Numbered from the stretch's first letter, positions 16,691-26,203 are shown. The stretch is DNA of 64,000 bases from UBA922 sp964565405 (GCA_964565405.1 CAZMEW010000002.1:1-64000); one strand, 5' to 3'. Notes: a model not told the origin generated them from the sequence alone. A program made the numbers and translations.

Positions 16691-17926
16691 ATGAAAGAAT
16701 CATACAAAACTGACATTGTAATCCTCGGAGCAGGGATTGGCGGCTATGAAGCATACCGCAGTCTGAGCAATATTTTGAAGAGAAGCGGTATGGGGGCACA
16801 TATTACGATTATAGACCAGAATAATTATTTTACTTTTGTTCCACTTCTTCATGAGGTGGCGACTGGTTCAGTTGAACCAACACATGCATCAATCCCATTG
16901 AGAGAGTTGGTGTATGGCACCTCACACAGCTTTATTAAAGCTACGGTAGAAAAAATAGATCGATCAAAAAAACAAGTTCACACATCCGAGGGCGTGGTGT
17001 CCTATACCTATTGCATTATTGCGCTCGGAAGTACGACTAATTTTTATGGGGTGCCAGGGGCAGAAAAAAATGCACATCATGTACGAAGCTTGGAGGATGC
17101 GTTGTCGCTCAAATATGCCCTGGTAGAAAAATTCGAATCTTGTGATACCCACGAACTCGCGGTTACGATAGTTGGGGGAGGGTTTGTCGGAGTGGAAATC
17201 GCAGGACAATACGGAACAATCAAGACAGGCGATATAAAAAAATTATACCCCCAAAAACAATTACGAGTGCGAATAATTGAGCCCAATGCCTCGATTCTTT
17301 CCGTTATGAAACCTGATGTTCAGTCACAGGTGACCAAAAGGTTGAAAAAAATGGGAGTAGAATTTGTTTTTAATACCTCGGTTACGGAAGTAACTGAAGA
17401 TTCAGTGGTACTAAGTACTGGGGAAAGACTCAAAAGCGATATCACGGTGTGGTCAGCAGGTTTTGCAAATATTGGGTCCAATTTTGTAGATAGAGAGCAC
17501 TGCGAAAAAGGACGGATAAAGGTTGATCAGTATCTACGTATTGTAGGAGATGAACATTGTTATGCAATCGGTGATATTACACATATTATTAATAAAGAAA
17601 GTGGAAAGCCCAATCCTCAGTTAGCGGAAGTAGCACACAAAGAAGGGCGATATGTGGCACGCCACATCGCAGCCTCACTCAGTCGAAAGACAATCAAATC
17701 ATTTAACTTTAAATCAAAAGGGCAACTCCTACCAGTAGGAGATTGGTACGGAATTGCGATTATTGGTCCATTTACGTTGTATGGATGGTTTGCGTGGTGG
17801 ATAAGACGAACCGTATATGTAATGTATATGCCGGGCATTCTCAGAAAACTTCGAATCGTATTCGATTGGACGATACATAGTCTCGGGTTTGGACATTTTA
17901 TACAGATTGAAAAAAGAAAAAAATAA
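16691..17926 (+). CDS. NAD(P)/FAD-dependent oxidoreductase (NDH-2-like)
   Basis: 411 aa. The FAD-binding Rossmann motif is DIVILGAGIGGYEAYRSL (residues 8-25), the second NAD(P) Rossmann motif is VTIVGGGFVGVEIAG (about 157-171), and the second FAD contact is CYAIGDITHI (about 297). The C-terminal region (WFAWWIRRTVYVMYMPG) is hydrophobic, as in type II NADH dehydrogenases that attach to membranes. Which quinone or acceptor is used cannot be seen. Single gene ended by a hairpin. Confidence 0.87.
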   Translation: MKESYKTDIVILGAGIGGYEAYRSLSNILKRSGMGAHITIIDQNNYFTFVPLLHEVATGSVEPTHASIPLRELVYGTSHSFIKATVEKIDRSKKQVHTSEGVVSYTYCIIALGSTTNFYGVPGAEKNAHHVRSLEDALSLKYALVEKFESCDTHELAVTIVGGGFVGVEIAGQYGTIKTGDIKKLYPQKQLRVRIIEPNASILSVMKPDVQSQVTKRLKKMGVEFVFNTSVTEVTEDSVVLSTGERLKSDITVWSAGFANIGSNFVDREHCEKGRIKVDQYLRIVGDEHCYAIGDITHIINKESGKPNPQLAEVAHKEGRYVARHIAASLSRKTIKSFNFKSKGQLLPVGDWYGIAIIGPFTLYGWFAWWIRRTVYVMYMPGILRKLRIVFDWTIHSLGFGHFIQIEKRKK

Positions 17927-17937
17927 AAGTTTAAAAG

Positions 17938-17967
17938 AAAATACACGAAATGCATGCGTGTATTTTT
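17938..17967 (+). terminator. Terminator, left copy of a bracketing hairpin
   Basis: AAATACACG / CGTGTATTT stem then TTTAT. A hairpin with the same stem recurs at 18689-18722, so the pair flanks GC-rich cassette 5. Confidence 0.75.
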
Positions 17968-18093
17968 TATCTTCATTTAAGTTATGTTATACGCCTGCCT
18001 TTAACTTTTTTCTGCAGCTGTGCTATATTCAAATTACAATCCGCTAGTAAGAGGAGGGCGGGTGTAGTCTCATGCGTGTATTTGAGATACGGG

Positions 18094-18609
18094 ATGCGTT
18101 CGGGGGAACATATTCCCGGACAAGCAAGTGCTTTCTCAGAACATGTATGGGAAAGGCAGAGTTTCTTGTTTTTCATGATTGTGACTTTTGGGTCTGTGCC
18201 GGAAGTTCCGGTCGGACATGTGGTCTACCAGAGACAACACCACAAACTGGTGGTCAACTCAGTCAGGAGAAATATTCTCGATCCGTGGGGCGACAAAGCG
18301 CGTGCCTCACTCTATCAGAGTATCGACCTGAAGGAATTGGCTGCTGCGGACGTGGTATACGTCCTCATCGCACATGTAGGGGAATGGTGCACCAGAGCGG
18401 ATACGAAGTGCCTTTTCGACTGGATTGTGGCGAGACGAGGCAGTCAGAAAAAGGTGAAGATGGTGACCAACTTCAGCTCTCTCGATCGGGAGATCCGGGA
18501 GGAAGAAGAGCGAGAAATCGCCGAACGCAAGATCGAAGTGATCGAGGTCGACGATATTGCTGGACAGGAGTTCTTCAGGGACATAGTACGGCAATACGCG
18601 GCTGCCTAG
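18094..18609 (+). CDS. GC-rich orphan protein, start uncertain (cassette 5)
   Basis: Not recognised. From the ATG at 18094 the product is 171 aa. The core (MIVTFGSVPEVPVG, then AADVVYVLIAHVGEW, then KKVKMVTNFSSLD) alternates strands and helices like a Rossmann-type fold, followed by a very charged helix (REEEEREIAERKIE). The AGGAGG at 18052-18057 is too far from this ATG (36 nt). An ATG at 18072 fits it slightly better but is in another frame. A GTG at 18076 and an ATG at 18174 are in-frame alternatives. A frameshift near the 5' end is possible. Codons are GC-rich. Confidence 0.5.
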   Translation: MRSGEHIPGQASAFSEHVWERQSFLFFMIVTFGSVPEVPVGHVVYQRQHHKLVVNSVRRNILDPWGDKARASLYQSIDLKELAAADVVYVLIAHVGEWCTRADTKCLFDWIVARRGSQKKVKMVTNFSSLDREIREEEEREIAERKIEVIEVDDIAGQEFFRDIVRQYAAA

Positions 18610-18619
18610 TCACTTCACC

Positions 18620-18722
18620 ACCAGGGAGTATTGAGGAAGACTCGCATACTCATATACACCCTGGTAACTTCATAACCAAGGCAAAAGTAAAATACACGAG
18701 CTCTATGCTACGTGTATTTTTT
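18620..18722 (+). terminator. 3' stem-loop and terminator of cassette 5
   Basis: ACCAGGG (18620-18626) pairs with CCCTGGT (18659-18665). Then an AAAATACACG / CGTGTATTTT hairpin with Ts (18689-18722), matching the one at 17938. It may also serve polA from the other side. Confidence 0.65.
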
Positions 18723-18763
18723 ATTTGTACTTTCTTTTTAGTTTTGATTTTTTACCTTTTATC

Positions 18764-21387
18764 TTATTTCATCTCTCCCCATCGGTCACCAATCTCGACA
18801 CCCACCTCGATTGGAACTCGTAGTTGAGTGACATTTTCCATCTGTTCTTTGACAATTTTAGCAACATGAGCCGCATGTTTTTCCTCAACTTCAAGCACAA
18901 GCTCGTCGTGAATCTGTAGCGTCATATGTGCATGAAAGTCAAGCATTTTTTCTTTTTTCAGTGCATGGTATACCGCAATCATCGCCATCTTCATGAGATC
19001 GGCAGCAGTTCCCTGAATTGGCATATTGATTGCCATGCGCTCACCGGCTGCAACAATCTGTCGATTGGGTGACTTGAGCTCTGGGACATACCGTTTTCTA
19101 CCAAACAACGTTTCTACATATCCACTCTCTTTTGCACGCTTGAGTGTCTCATCTAGATATGCCTTAACACCAGCGAATGTTTTAAAATATTTTTGTATAA
19201 ATTCTTTTGCTTCAAATTGACTAATACCTGTTCGTGAGGCAAGTCCGAATGCACCCATACCATAGAGCACTCCAAAATTTACTTCCTTTGCCGACCGGCG
19301 TATATCCTTCGTCACTTTATTCAATGGAATATTATGAATAGCTGCTGCAGTTGCGGTATGAATATCTTCACCCTTCTTGAAAATCTCCATCATCATTTCA
19401 TATTCAGCGAGAGACGCGACAACCCGAAGCTCAATCNNNNNNNNNNTTCAGTACGGATGGGAATATTTTGTAAATTAGGGTCAATACTTGAGAGGCGTCC
19501 AGTTGCCGCAATTGCCTGGTTAAAGGTAGTGTGAATTCGTCCAGTTTTTGGATTAATAAGTGTGGGTAAGACATCAACATAGGTATTTCTGAGTTTTTCT
19601 ACCTCGCGATATTCCTCAATCAGAGGAATAACGGCATGAGAGTCACGTAGTTTTTCAAGCTCGCTTGCCGCGGTGGAATAACCAGTTTTACCTTTCTTGA
19701 TCATTTCGGTAGGTAGTTCGAGTGTTTCAAACAAAATATCCCGTAATTGTGTTGAAGACGACACATTAAATTCTTTTCCGGATTCCTTCCAGATTTTTTG
19801 TTCCAAGTTTTTAATCGTGCGCGCAATTTTTTCTGATAACTGTGCGAGAAGGTGGGTATCGATCGCAACTCCTGCAAGCTCCATGTGTGCTAGTACAGGT
19901 ATAAGCGCCATTTCTACATCTTCAAACAGTCCTTTGTCAGCCTCACTTGATAATTGTTTGTCATACTTTTCCTTTACCTCGAGCATTGCTGTAAGTTCGG
20001 TTGCAATAATCTGTGGGTCGACACCAAATAAAGATGATTGGTCGGTATTGGGAAGTTCAATTCCCAATTCACGAATGGCGATTGATTCCATATCATGAGC
20101 CCGGGTGCTCGAGTTGAGTAGGTAGGATGCGATCATTACGTCAAAGAGTTTTGCTTTGAATTCAATACCTGCGTGTAGGTAAAACTTTACGAATTGTTTT
20201 ATATCATGACCAACGATGGTAATATCTTTTGAGTTGAACGGAATTGTATCTAGTAAATTAACAGGGATCAACCACGATGTATTATCTACAACGCACATAA
20301 TTCCACTACATGCAGAGGTGAGAATATTTCCATTCTCTTTCTGAAAACAGGGCATGACCGCGCACTCACGATGCCTTTTTATGAGATTTTTTAATTCAGG
20401 AATATTTTTTGAATCAACAGTCACTACGGGCGCCACTTTCATCTTTTTTTCTTTTTTTGTGTGATTTTTTGTCACCTCTTCAAGTGTCTGTGTAGATCCC
20501 CCCAGACGCTTTATGAGAGAGTAAAAACCAAATTTCTTGAATATCTCAATTACCTTTTCTCGCTCAAATGTTTTGGTATGGATTTCACCGAGTGTAAATG
20601 AAATATCAGGAACCTGAGTATCAATGGTCGCAAGAGTTTTACTCATCTGAGCATTTTTTTCTCCTTCGCTCAATTTTTTTGCAACACTTGGAGATATCTG
20701 TGTGTCATTTTTTTTAAGTGCCTCGTAGACACCCTCGAGTGTTTCGAATTTTATAATTAAGTCTGTTGCAGTCTTTTCTCCAATTCCTTTGACACCAGGA
20801 ATATTATCAGATGTATCTCCTCGAAGCGCTTTGTAATCAATAAGTTGTTTCGGAGAAAAACCTAGCTGCTCACGAACGTGGACTTCGTTATACAATTCAA
20901 ACTCAGACATTCCTTTTTTCAACAGGTATACGTCAATGCGGTTGTCTTCAACGAGTTGCAATAAGTCACGATCTCCAGTCACCAAAATACACGTAAGATC
21001 ATTGTTTTCTTTCACCATTGTTTTTGCAAGTGTACCAATGAGGTCATCCGCTTCAAACCCGGTTTTGGTAAATACAGGAATATTAAATGCTTCAACGAGT
21101 TTGTGTACGAGTGGGATCTGATCATAGAGAGTCTGATCAGCCTTTACTCGAGTCGCCTTGTATTCTTTGTATATTTCATCACGAAAACTTCCTCCAGCAA
21201 CGTCGAACGCTACCAGAATATACTCAGGTGTGAGATCGGCAATAACCTTCAAGAGCATTGAAGCAAATCCATAAACCGCATTCACGAGGGTCCCATCTGG
21301 GGCAGTTAGAGGAGGGAGTGCATGGTATGCACGGTGGATTATGGCGTTTCCGTCGATTATGACGCAGGTTTTGTTCTTGGTAGACAT
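18764..21387 (-). CDS. polA: DNA polymerase I (interrupted by an assembly gap)
   Basis: Repair and Okazaki-fragment polymerase. The N-terminal 5'-nuclease domain starts at MSTKNKTCVIIDGNAII and has the metal-site segments (FEADDLIGTLAK, VTGDRDLLQLV, GDTSDNIPGVKGIGEKT). A central exonuclease-like domain lacks the first DxE pair, so proofreading is probably absent. The C-terminal polymerase domain holds FGVLYGMGAFGLASRTGIS and LQIHDELVLEVEE. Ten Ns at 19437-19446 remove motif A (expected just before IELRVVASL) and shift the frame, so the gene falls into two open frames joined here. The gap length is a placeholder. The start at 21387 is preferred over an upstream ATG at 21468. Confidence 0.92.
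19437..19446. other. Assembly gap (10 Ns) inside polA
   Basis: Ten N characters. The translated sequence on either side is homologous to adjacent parts of DNA polymerase I, with roughly 20-25 residues around motif A missing, so the true gap is probably longer than 10 bases. Confidence 0.95.
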
Positions 21388-21562
21388 AGATGTATAGGTT
21401 GGAGATAGTATAGCATGGAACATATAACATAAAACATGTGAGACATATCGCAGAAGGCATTTTGTCATTCTTCATCTCGCAAAGGTGTTGGTTTAGGATG
21501 ACAGAGGGTAGGCTAGATTGAGCAAAATTTGCTATATTAAGACAAAATATTGCATAAAAGGG

Positions 21563-21591
21563 TTGACAAAATCCTTTATTTATGCTATACT
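21563..21591 (+). promoter_or_regulatory. Promoter of GC-rich cassette 6
   Basis: TTGACA (21563-21568), 17-bp spacer, TATACT (21586-21591). The leader has a TTACTCTC / GAGAGTAA hairpin (about 21624-21652). Confidence 0.85.
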
Positions 21592-21667
21592 CATTTGTTG
21601 GTCGATTGCAAACAGTCGTCCTATTACTCTCATGTTCCGTGAGAGTAAAATTGAGTAGGGGGATAAG

Positions 21668-21862
21668 ATGAAGATTGCGATCATTAACGCGATTCTCAGT
21701 GTGGTGCTCTTCCTGTTGGGCTGGCTCCTCACGAAGGAGAATCATCCCATCATTGGCTCGATGTTGGCTGGAGCCAGTGGTAGCCTCGCAACTACTGCCA
21801 TCAAAAAGTTCTGGGCCTCAAGCTCAGACAAGTCCTATGGACTCCTGAAGTGTAAGACCTGA
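21668..21862 (+). CDS. Small membrane protein, GC-rich cassette 6
   Basis: 64 aa. A first membrane helix (IAIINAILSVVLFLLGWLL, residues 3-21) is followed by a Gly/Ala/Ser-rich possible second helix (IIGSMLAGASGSLATTAI, 28-45) and a short polar tail. Family unknown. It has its own consensus promoter, a leader hairpin, a G-rich ribosome site (AGGGGG, 6 nt before ATG) and a double 3' hairpin. Many codons end in C or G, unlike tig next to it. Confidence 0.6.
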   Translation: MKIAIINAILSVVLFLLGWLLTKENHPIIGSMLAGASGSLATTAIKKFWASSSDKSYGLLKCKT

Positions 21863-21927
21863 AAAGGTCTCCCACTCCTGGTCCGAAGGACTCAATGACC
21901 CCGCTCTGGCTATATGCTGCGCGGGGT
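21855..21927 (+). terminator. 3' hairpins of cassette 6
   Basis: Perfect AGACCT-GAAA-AGGTCT hairpin overlapping the stop codon (21855-21870). A second stem follows, ACCCCGC / GCGGGGT (21898-21927), before a T-rich stretch. The second stem has the same sequence as the rpmH terminator. Confidence 0.7.
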
Positions 21928-21955
21928 TCATGATTTTTATAGGGCAAAACTACCT

Positions 21956-21984
21956 TTGACAAATACCCTTCTTTTCGCTATAAT
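21956..21984 (+). promoter_or_regulatory. tig promoter
   Basis: TTGACA (21956-21961), 17-bp spacer, TATAAT (21979-21984): a perfect consensus promoter. Confidence 0.88.
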
Positions 21985-22014
21985 CAGCAAACTATTAGGT
22001 ATAATTTATGTTAT

Positions 22015-23319
22015 ATGGAACACACATTAAAGAAACTCAAAAATTCAGAAATCGAGTTGATGATTACCGTGAATCCAGCAGAATACGAAAAACACTTGAA
22101 AAAAGCCGCCGAACGTATTTCTGAACGAACATCAATCAAAGGATTCCGCAAAGGCCATACCCCATACGACATTGTTAAGCGTGAAATCGGGGAGATGCAT
22201 ATCCTGAACGAAGCACTTGAATTTATTATTCAGGAATCTTTTTTTGCAGCAGTGACCGAAGAAAAACTCGATACGATTGGCATGCCAAAAGTAAATGTAG
22301 AGAAAATTGCTCCAGGTAATGACCTTGTGTATAAAGCCGTAGTAGCACTTCTTCCAGCTGTGGATCTTCCAAAACTCGATAAAATAAAAGTACAACACAA
22401 AGCAAAGCCTGTAACTGAGACAGATGTTGATGAGGTGATTAATAACCTTACCAAAATGCAGGCAAAAGAAGTGGTAAAAAATGGAAAATCTACCAAAGTA
22501 GACAAGGTGGTAATTGACATGAATCTGTTTGTTGACAATGTGCCCATGGAAGGCGGTCAAGCAAAAGATTATCAGGTGTACTTGTCAGAAAATCAGCATA
22601 TTCCTGGATTTAATGATCATCTGGTTGGTGTTTCAAAGGATGAAGAAAAAGAATTTACGGTTCCGTTCCCCAAAGATTATTACAATAAAACTCTTGCTGG
22701 AAAAAAAGGGACTTTTAAAGTAAAAGTAAAAGAAGTATATGAGCGACAGTTCCCAGAAATTACTGATGAGTTCGCAAAAACATTGGGGCAAGAAAGTGTT
22801 GCTAAGCTTAGAGAATTATTATCACATAACCTTGAGCATGAAGCGCTTCATAAGGCTGATGAAGTGGCAGAAATTGAAATGTTCGATACGTTAATTGAAA
22901 AATCAAAGTTTGAAGAAATTCCAGAAGTATTGGTCGATGCTGAGAGAAAGAAGATGTTCTATGAACTCAAGCGTGACCTCGAAAAAAATGGAATCACGGT
23001 GGATCAATATCTAGCTGACCTGAAAAAAAGCGAGGAAGATATTCAGAAAGACTTTACTGAGCAGGCAACCAAGCGGGCGAAAGCAGCGCTCGTATCTCGA
23101 CAGATTGCGCGAGATGAGAATATGATTATCGATGATAAAGAGCTTAAAGCTGAGATTGAAAAGATGAAGATTGAATACAAAGATCATCCAGAATATCTCG
23201 AAAATCTTACCAAACCAGAAGTTCAAGATTCGATTCGAGTTTACATGGTTAATCGAAAAGTAATTGAATTTTTAAAAACCAGAATTCTTACCGGAAGACC
23301 GGAGCATACACATGAGTAA
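22015..23319 (+). CDS. tig: Trigger factor (ribosome-associated chaperone)
   Basis: 434 aa with the three expected parts. The N-terminal ribosome-binding domain has the signature KGFRKGHTPYDIVKREIG (about residues 42-59). The peptidyl-prolyl isomerase domain (about 150-245) includes HIPGFNDHLVGV and FPKDYYNKTLAGK. A helical C-terminal chaperone region follows. It binds near the exit tunnel and shields nascent chains. Single gene with a perfect promoter and a terminator downstream. Confidence 0.95.
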   Translation: MEHTLKKLKNSEIELMITVNPAEYEKHLKKAAERISERTSIKGFRKGHTPYDIVKREIGEMHILNEALEFIIQESFFAAVTEEKLDTIGMPKVNVEKIAPGNDLVYKAVVALLPAVDLPKLDKIKVQHKAKPVTETDVDEVINNLTKMQAKEVVKNGKSTKVDKVVIDMNLFVDNVPMEGGQAKDYQVYLSENQHIPGFNDHLVGVSKDEEKEFTVPFPKDYYNKTLAGKKGTFKVKVKEVYERQFPEITDEFAKTLGQESVAKLRELLSHNLEHEALHKADEVAEIEMFDTLIEKSKFEEIPEVLVDAERKKMFYELKRDLEKNGITVDQYLADLKKSEEDIQKDFTEQATKRAKAALVSRQIARDENMIIDDKELKAEIEKMKIEYKDHPEYLENLTKPEVQDSIRVYMVNRKVIEFLKTRILTGRPEHTHE

Positions 23320-23337
23320 TCAATTCATGGTAGTGTG

Positions 23338-23370
23338 AAAAAACAGGTGGTATAAGCCGCCTGTTTTTTG
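23338..23370 (+). terminator. tig terminator
   Basis: AAAAACAGGTGG / CCGCCTGTTTTTT hairpin at 23338-23370. Confidence 0.75.
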
Positions 23371-23384
23371 TATACTGATGATAT

Positions 23385-23603
23385 ATGAGAATATCAGTTA
23401 TTGTAAAAACGCGTTCTCCAAGAAGAGAGGTAACAAAAATATCGGACACAGAGTATCGGGTACGGGTGACTGCGTCTCCCGTAGATAACGAGGCGAATGA
23501 ACAAGTGCGACAGCTATTGAGCGAACATTTTAAGGTGAGTAAAACAATGATTAGAATTGCGAAGGGGAAAACTTCAAAAAATAAGATTATTGATATTGGA
23601 TAA
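23385..23603 (+). CDS. DUF167 (YggU-family) protein
   Basis: 72 aa. The family pattern is clear: strands in ISVIVKTRSPRREV, then YRVRVTASPVDNEANE, then LLSEHFKVSKTMIRIAKGKTSKNKIIDI. Members are small alpha/beta proteins of unknown function. Short spacing after the tig terminator; no clear partner. Confidence 0.85.
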   Translation: MRISVIVKTRSPRREVTKISDTEYRVRVTASPVDNEANEQVRQLLSEHFKVSKTMIRIAKGKTSKNKIIDIG

Positions 23604-23607
23604 AAAA

Positions 23608-23674
23608 CACCGTCTGCCCTCCTTTGTTCGACCCAAAATATTTTTTTAGGTATAACAAAGGCATGCAGACGGTG
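23608..23674 (-). terminator. Long 3' stem-loop of GC-rich cassette 7
   Basis: CACCGTCTGC (23608-23617) pairs exactly with GCAGACGGTG (23665-23674), and an inner CCTTTGTT / AACAAAGG pairing extends the stem. It lies just after the stop of the minus-strand gene at 23724 and also after the DUF167 gene. Confidence 0.65.
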
Positions 23675-23723
23675 AATGGTGTTCGCTCGGGTGTGGATTG
23701 ACCGTGACATGCCAAGGACAGAA

Positions 23724-24068
23724 TTAGTTCTTTGAAATTGCATGTTCCGATCGCGTGAGAGGGCGCCAGTCGTCGCAGTGGTTCAGGTGGTCGCCGTAGA
23801 TGGCAACTTCCTCGAACCGAGTGAAATCCCCCAGACGGGGACAGTCGGTGAACCAATAGATTTCGTCGAGGTCCATATTCATGATGAAAATAGTATATTC
23901 ACCACGAAACACGGGATATCCGATTGCAGGTCGCCGGTCGAGTGCGGCCACGATCGTGTTCCGTCCGTGCTCACTGATCAGCAGTAGTGGACCGATCACG
24001 AATAAGATCGTGTAGGTCCAGATGAGTGCTTCGATGCGAAGCCGTTTTACTTTAGGTTTTTCTGCCAT
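23724..24068 (-). CDS. Small membrane-anchored orphan protein (GC-rich cassette 7)
   Basis: 114 aa, not recognised. The ATG at 24068 is chosen because GGAG lies 7 nt upstream. One membrane helix (LIWTYTILFVIGPLLLIS, about residues 15-32) follows a basic N-terminus. The rest is a soluble domain with many aromatic and acidic residues. It has its own 3' stem-loop and sits alone between DUF167 and a methyltransferase gene. Base composition is richer in GC than either neighbour. Confidence 0.6.
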   Translation of the reverse strand: MAEKPKVKRLRIEALIWTYTILFVIGPLLLISEHGRNTIVAALDRRPAIGYPVFRGEYTIFIMNMDLDEIYWFTDCPRLGDFTRFEEVAIYGDHLNHCDDWRPLTRSEHAISKN

Positions 24069-24132
24069 CTCAATTCTCCGTTGGGAAAGAGCGAACATTA
24101 GTATCTATTAATCCCAGAAAGGATAAAAGGTG

Positions 24133-25254
24133 TCAAGTTTTTTTAAATTTCCAAATTTCACGACCAACGAATTGATTTTCTCGATGGTAGAGCAGGGAGG
24201 TGTGGGTCGAGTCAAAGGGGATTATTTCAAATCCAAGTTTTTCTATTTCTTTTTCAGCACCAATCTTTATCCACTCTTTTTCAGATTTGAACATGGGTAT
24301 GATAAAAATAACTACCGCCCCTGTATATAGGATAGTATTAAAACTGCAAAAACTTTTGGTATAGAGATCTTTGAGATCACGTGCCTGAGTCTGGAGTACG
24401 GGGTTACTTTCATGCCCATGGAGTGGTTTGCCCATGTATGGCTCTGAGATAATCGCATGAATACTATCTTTTTTGAAAATATGTTCAAGTTTGGTGGCGG
24501 ACGCAAGATGAATTGCGGTGTGAACTTTTTTTTCGGGGTTGTCTTTCAAAAACCAACCCACATTTGCAATAGAATCTTCCACTGCTTTGTCGGAATTATC
24601 TGATCCTGAAACATGTGTATATCCGAGCGATAATGCTTCGGTTAGAACCGTTCCAGAACCACAGAACGGATCGAGGATGGGGGCGTCGAGAGGGCTCTCC
24701 GAGAGATTCACCATGATACGAGCAAGTTTGGGAGGGAGCATGCCACTCCTGCTATCAGTGCGTGGCCGTTCATAATCACGTTTAGTAAAGGATTCAATAT
24801 CTTGTACGGCAATAGTTACAAACCACTCATTTCCAATATGGGTAATATCACCCTTTTTTTCAACCAAATTATTATGAATAATGGTTGCTGCATTCTTCGC
24901 CTCGATATATCGGACTGATCTACCTTTTTGTTTTAGATATTTTTTTACTTCAAGTGCTAGGGATTTTGAACTAAAGCCGGTAAGCGAAAAATGAATTTTC
25001 CCTTCGTTGGTTTCTAGATGCTTGGCAATAGTTAGAATATCAGTATCTTTTTGTTCAATTGCGCGCGCGATTTTAATGGTACCTCCCAAGATACGCATCA
25101 AATCATTCGCCGGTAGAGCGATTGAAGACTCGAGAATCAAGTGTGATACCGTGGTATTGATTTCTTGATATGGTAGTGATAGTCGGCGAAGTACAGATCG
25201 CACCTCAGCACACGAAATGTGTGGCTGATGACCGAGTTCAAACGCGTATTTCAT
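24133..25254 (-). CDS. TRM11-like SAM-dependent nucleic-acid methyltransferase
   Basis: 373 aa. An N-terminal THUMP-like region (about 1-150) is followed by a class I methyltransferase domain with LDPFCGSGTVLTEALSLG (SAM binding, about 195-212), GSDNSDKAV (motif II), and SEPYMGKPL in the position of the N-methylase DPPY motif. This layout fits TRM11/Trm-G10 enzymes that methylate tRNA guanosines. The start codon overlaps the stop of the previous small gene (ATGA), so it is the last gene of the pilus operon by position. Confidence 0.82.
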   Translation of the reverse strand: MKYAFELGHQPHISCAEVRSVLRRLSLPYQEINTTVSHLILESSIALPANDLMRILGGTIKIARAIEQKDTDILTIAKHLETNEGKIHFSLTGFSSKSLALEVKKYLKQKGRSVRYIEAKNAATIIHNNLVEKKGDITHIGNEWFVTIAVQDIESFTKRDYERPRTDSRSGMLPPKLARIMVNLSESPLDAPILDPFCGSGTVLTEALSLGYTHVSGSDNSDKAVEDSIANVGWFLKDNPEKKVHTAIHLASATKLEHIFKKDSIHAIISEPYMGKPLHGHESNPVLQTQARDLKDLYTKSFCSFNTILYTGAVVIFIIPMFKSEKEWIKIGAEKEIEKLGFEIIPFDSTHTSLLYHRENQFVGREIWKFKKT

Positions 25255-25649
25255 AGAGAAGTGGAAGAAGAGGTTTCTGCAGAGCTCGAGGGCGTACTGG
25301 TGGTGCGCAAATCAAAAAGATTTGATTGTGTTGAGGTAATTGCACGGTCATAGAACGGATTTCGGGAATATGGTACAAATGTAAAATTTTGCTTTGCCTG
25401 GTCAATCGAGAGTATCTGTTCAAGAAGTTTAAAATTAATTGGAGCAACTCGGGCAGACATAGACTCGACTTGAAATATTGTTTCATAATGAGCAAGTCGA
25501 TTGGACATGGTATATACAATCCAGGTTGCATAACTTACCATAATGAGAGATAAGCAGGCAACCCCTATGGTAATAAATCTCAATATAGAAACATTCGCAT
25601 ATTCGGGGGGGATGGGATTGTGGATTTTTTTGGGAGTAGTGGAAGTCAT
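25251..25649 (-). CDS. Small membrane protein in the pilus operon
   Basis: 132 aa. One membrane helix (LRFITIGVACLSLIMVSYAT, about residues 23-42) is followed by an extracytoplasmic domain and a Ser/Thr-rich end. No family recognised. It follows pilO by 2 nt and overlaps the next gene by 4 nt, so co-translation is likely. The place where pilP would normally stand suggests a pilus-assembly accessory role, but no pilP motif is visible. Confidence 0.65.
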   Translation of the reverse strand: MTSTTPKKIHNPIPPEYANVSILRFITIGVACLSLIMVSYATWIVYTMSNRLAHYETIFQVESMSARVAPINFKLLEQILSIDQAKQNFTFVPYSRNPFYDRAITSTQSNLFDLRTTSTPSSSAETSSSTSL

Positions 25650-25651
25650 AC

Positions 25652-26200
25652 TTAGGATTCAATAAAACTATTCAAAGTCGCACTGAAATTAATGGTAACA
25701 AATTCACCTTCTAGGCTCGATGTTTTTTCGAGATCCAGTTTGCCAATATTCAAGTAATAGGGGATGGATTCGAGTTCAGCGAGATAACTCATGATATTTT
25801 CAAATACCCCGGTAGTCCTAAAAGAAAATAGATAATATCCACCAAAAGGACCGGCGGTTTCATATTCTTTGAAAGAAACAGAAAGTTCCTGTTGAACATT
25901 GTGCTTGTCTGCAATTAATTCAATAAGACCGATCAATTTATTTTCTTCAGATCGCTCAGTCGCGATACGGTCAGTTTTTGATAACTCTTCTCTTACGGTC
26001 TTAATCTCGCTAAGCGATCGACGCAAAAGGCGGACACGTTCAAATTCGGCATTTTCTGATTGTACTTGCGCAACCATGGCGTTTGTTGTGTCAGTAATTG
26101 ACTTGAGTGATGGGCGTATCAATAACATTATTATTACAATGCTAAGAGATGCAAAGAATAGTATGGTAATAACGAGTTTGTGTGTAATAGTGAAACGCAT
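25652..26200 (-). CDS. pilO: Type IV pilus assembly protein PilO-like
   Basis: 182 aa. A short cytoplasmic start, one membrane helix (LVITILFFASLSIVIIMLLI, about 8-27), a coiled coil (30-80) and a ferredoxin-like extracytoplasmic domain (YYLFSFRTTGVFENIMSYLAELE) match PilO. PilO and PilN form the inner-membrane alignment complex. It follows pilN with a 3-nt gap. Confidence 0.8.
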   Translation of the reverse strand: MRFTITHKLVITILFFASLSIVIIMLLIRPSLKSITDTTNAMVAQVQSENAEFERVRLLRRSLSEIKTVREELSKTDRIATERSEENKLIGLIELIADKHNVQQELSVSFKEYETAGPFGGYYLFSFRTTGVFENIMSYLAELESIPYYLNIGKLDLEKTSSLEGEFVTINFSATLNSFIES

Positions 26201-26203
26201 AGA

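Noticed and set aside
17950..18827. A 251-aa frame from 18072 to 18827 as the real gene
   Set aside because: It runs through the stop, hairpin and terminator of cassette 5. The other frame gives a consistent protein with GC-rich codon use. Only the first few codons from 18072 remain a possible alternative start.
18764..21468. Two separate polymerase genes or a degenerate pseudogene
   Set aside because: The break coincides exactly with the 10 Ns and both sides are intact polA sequence.
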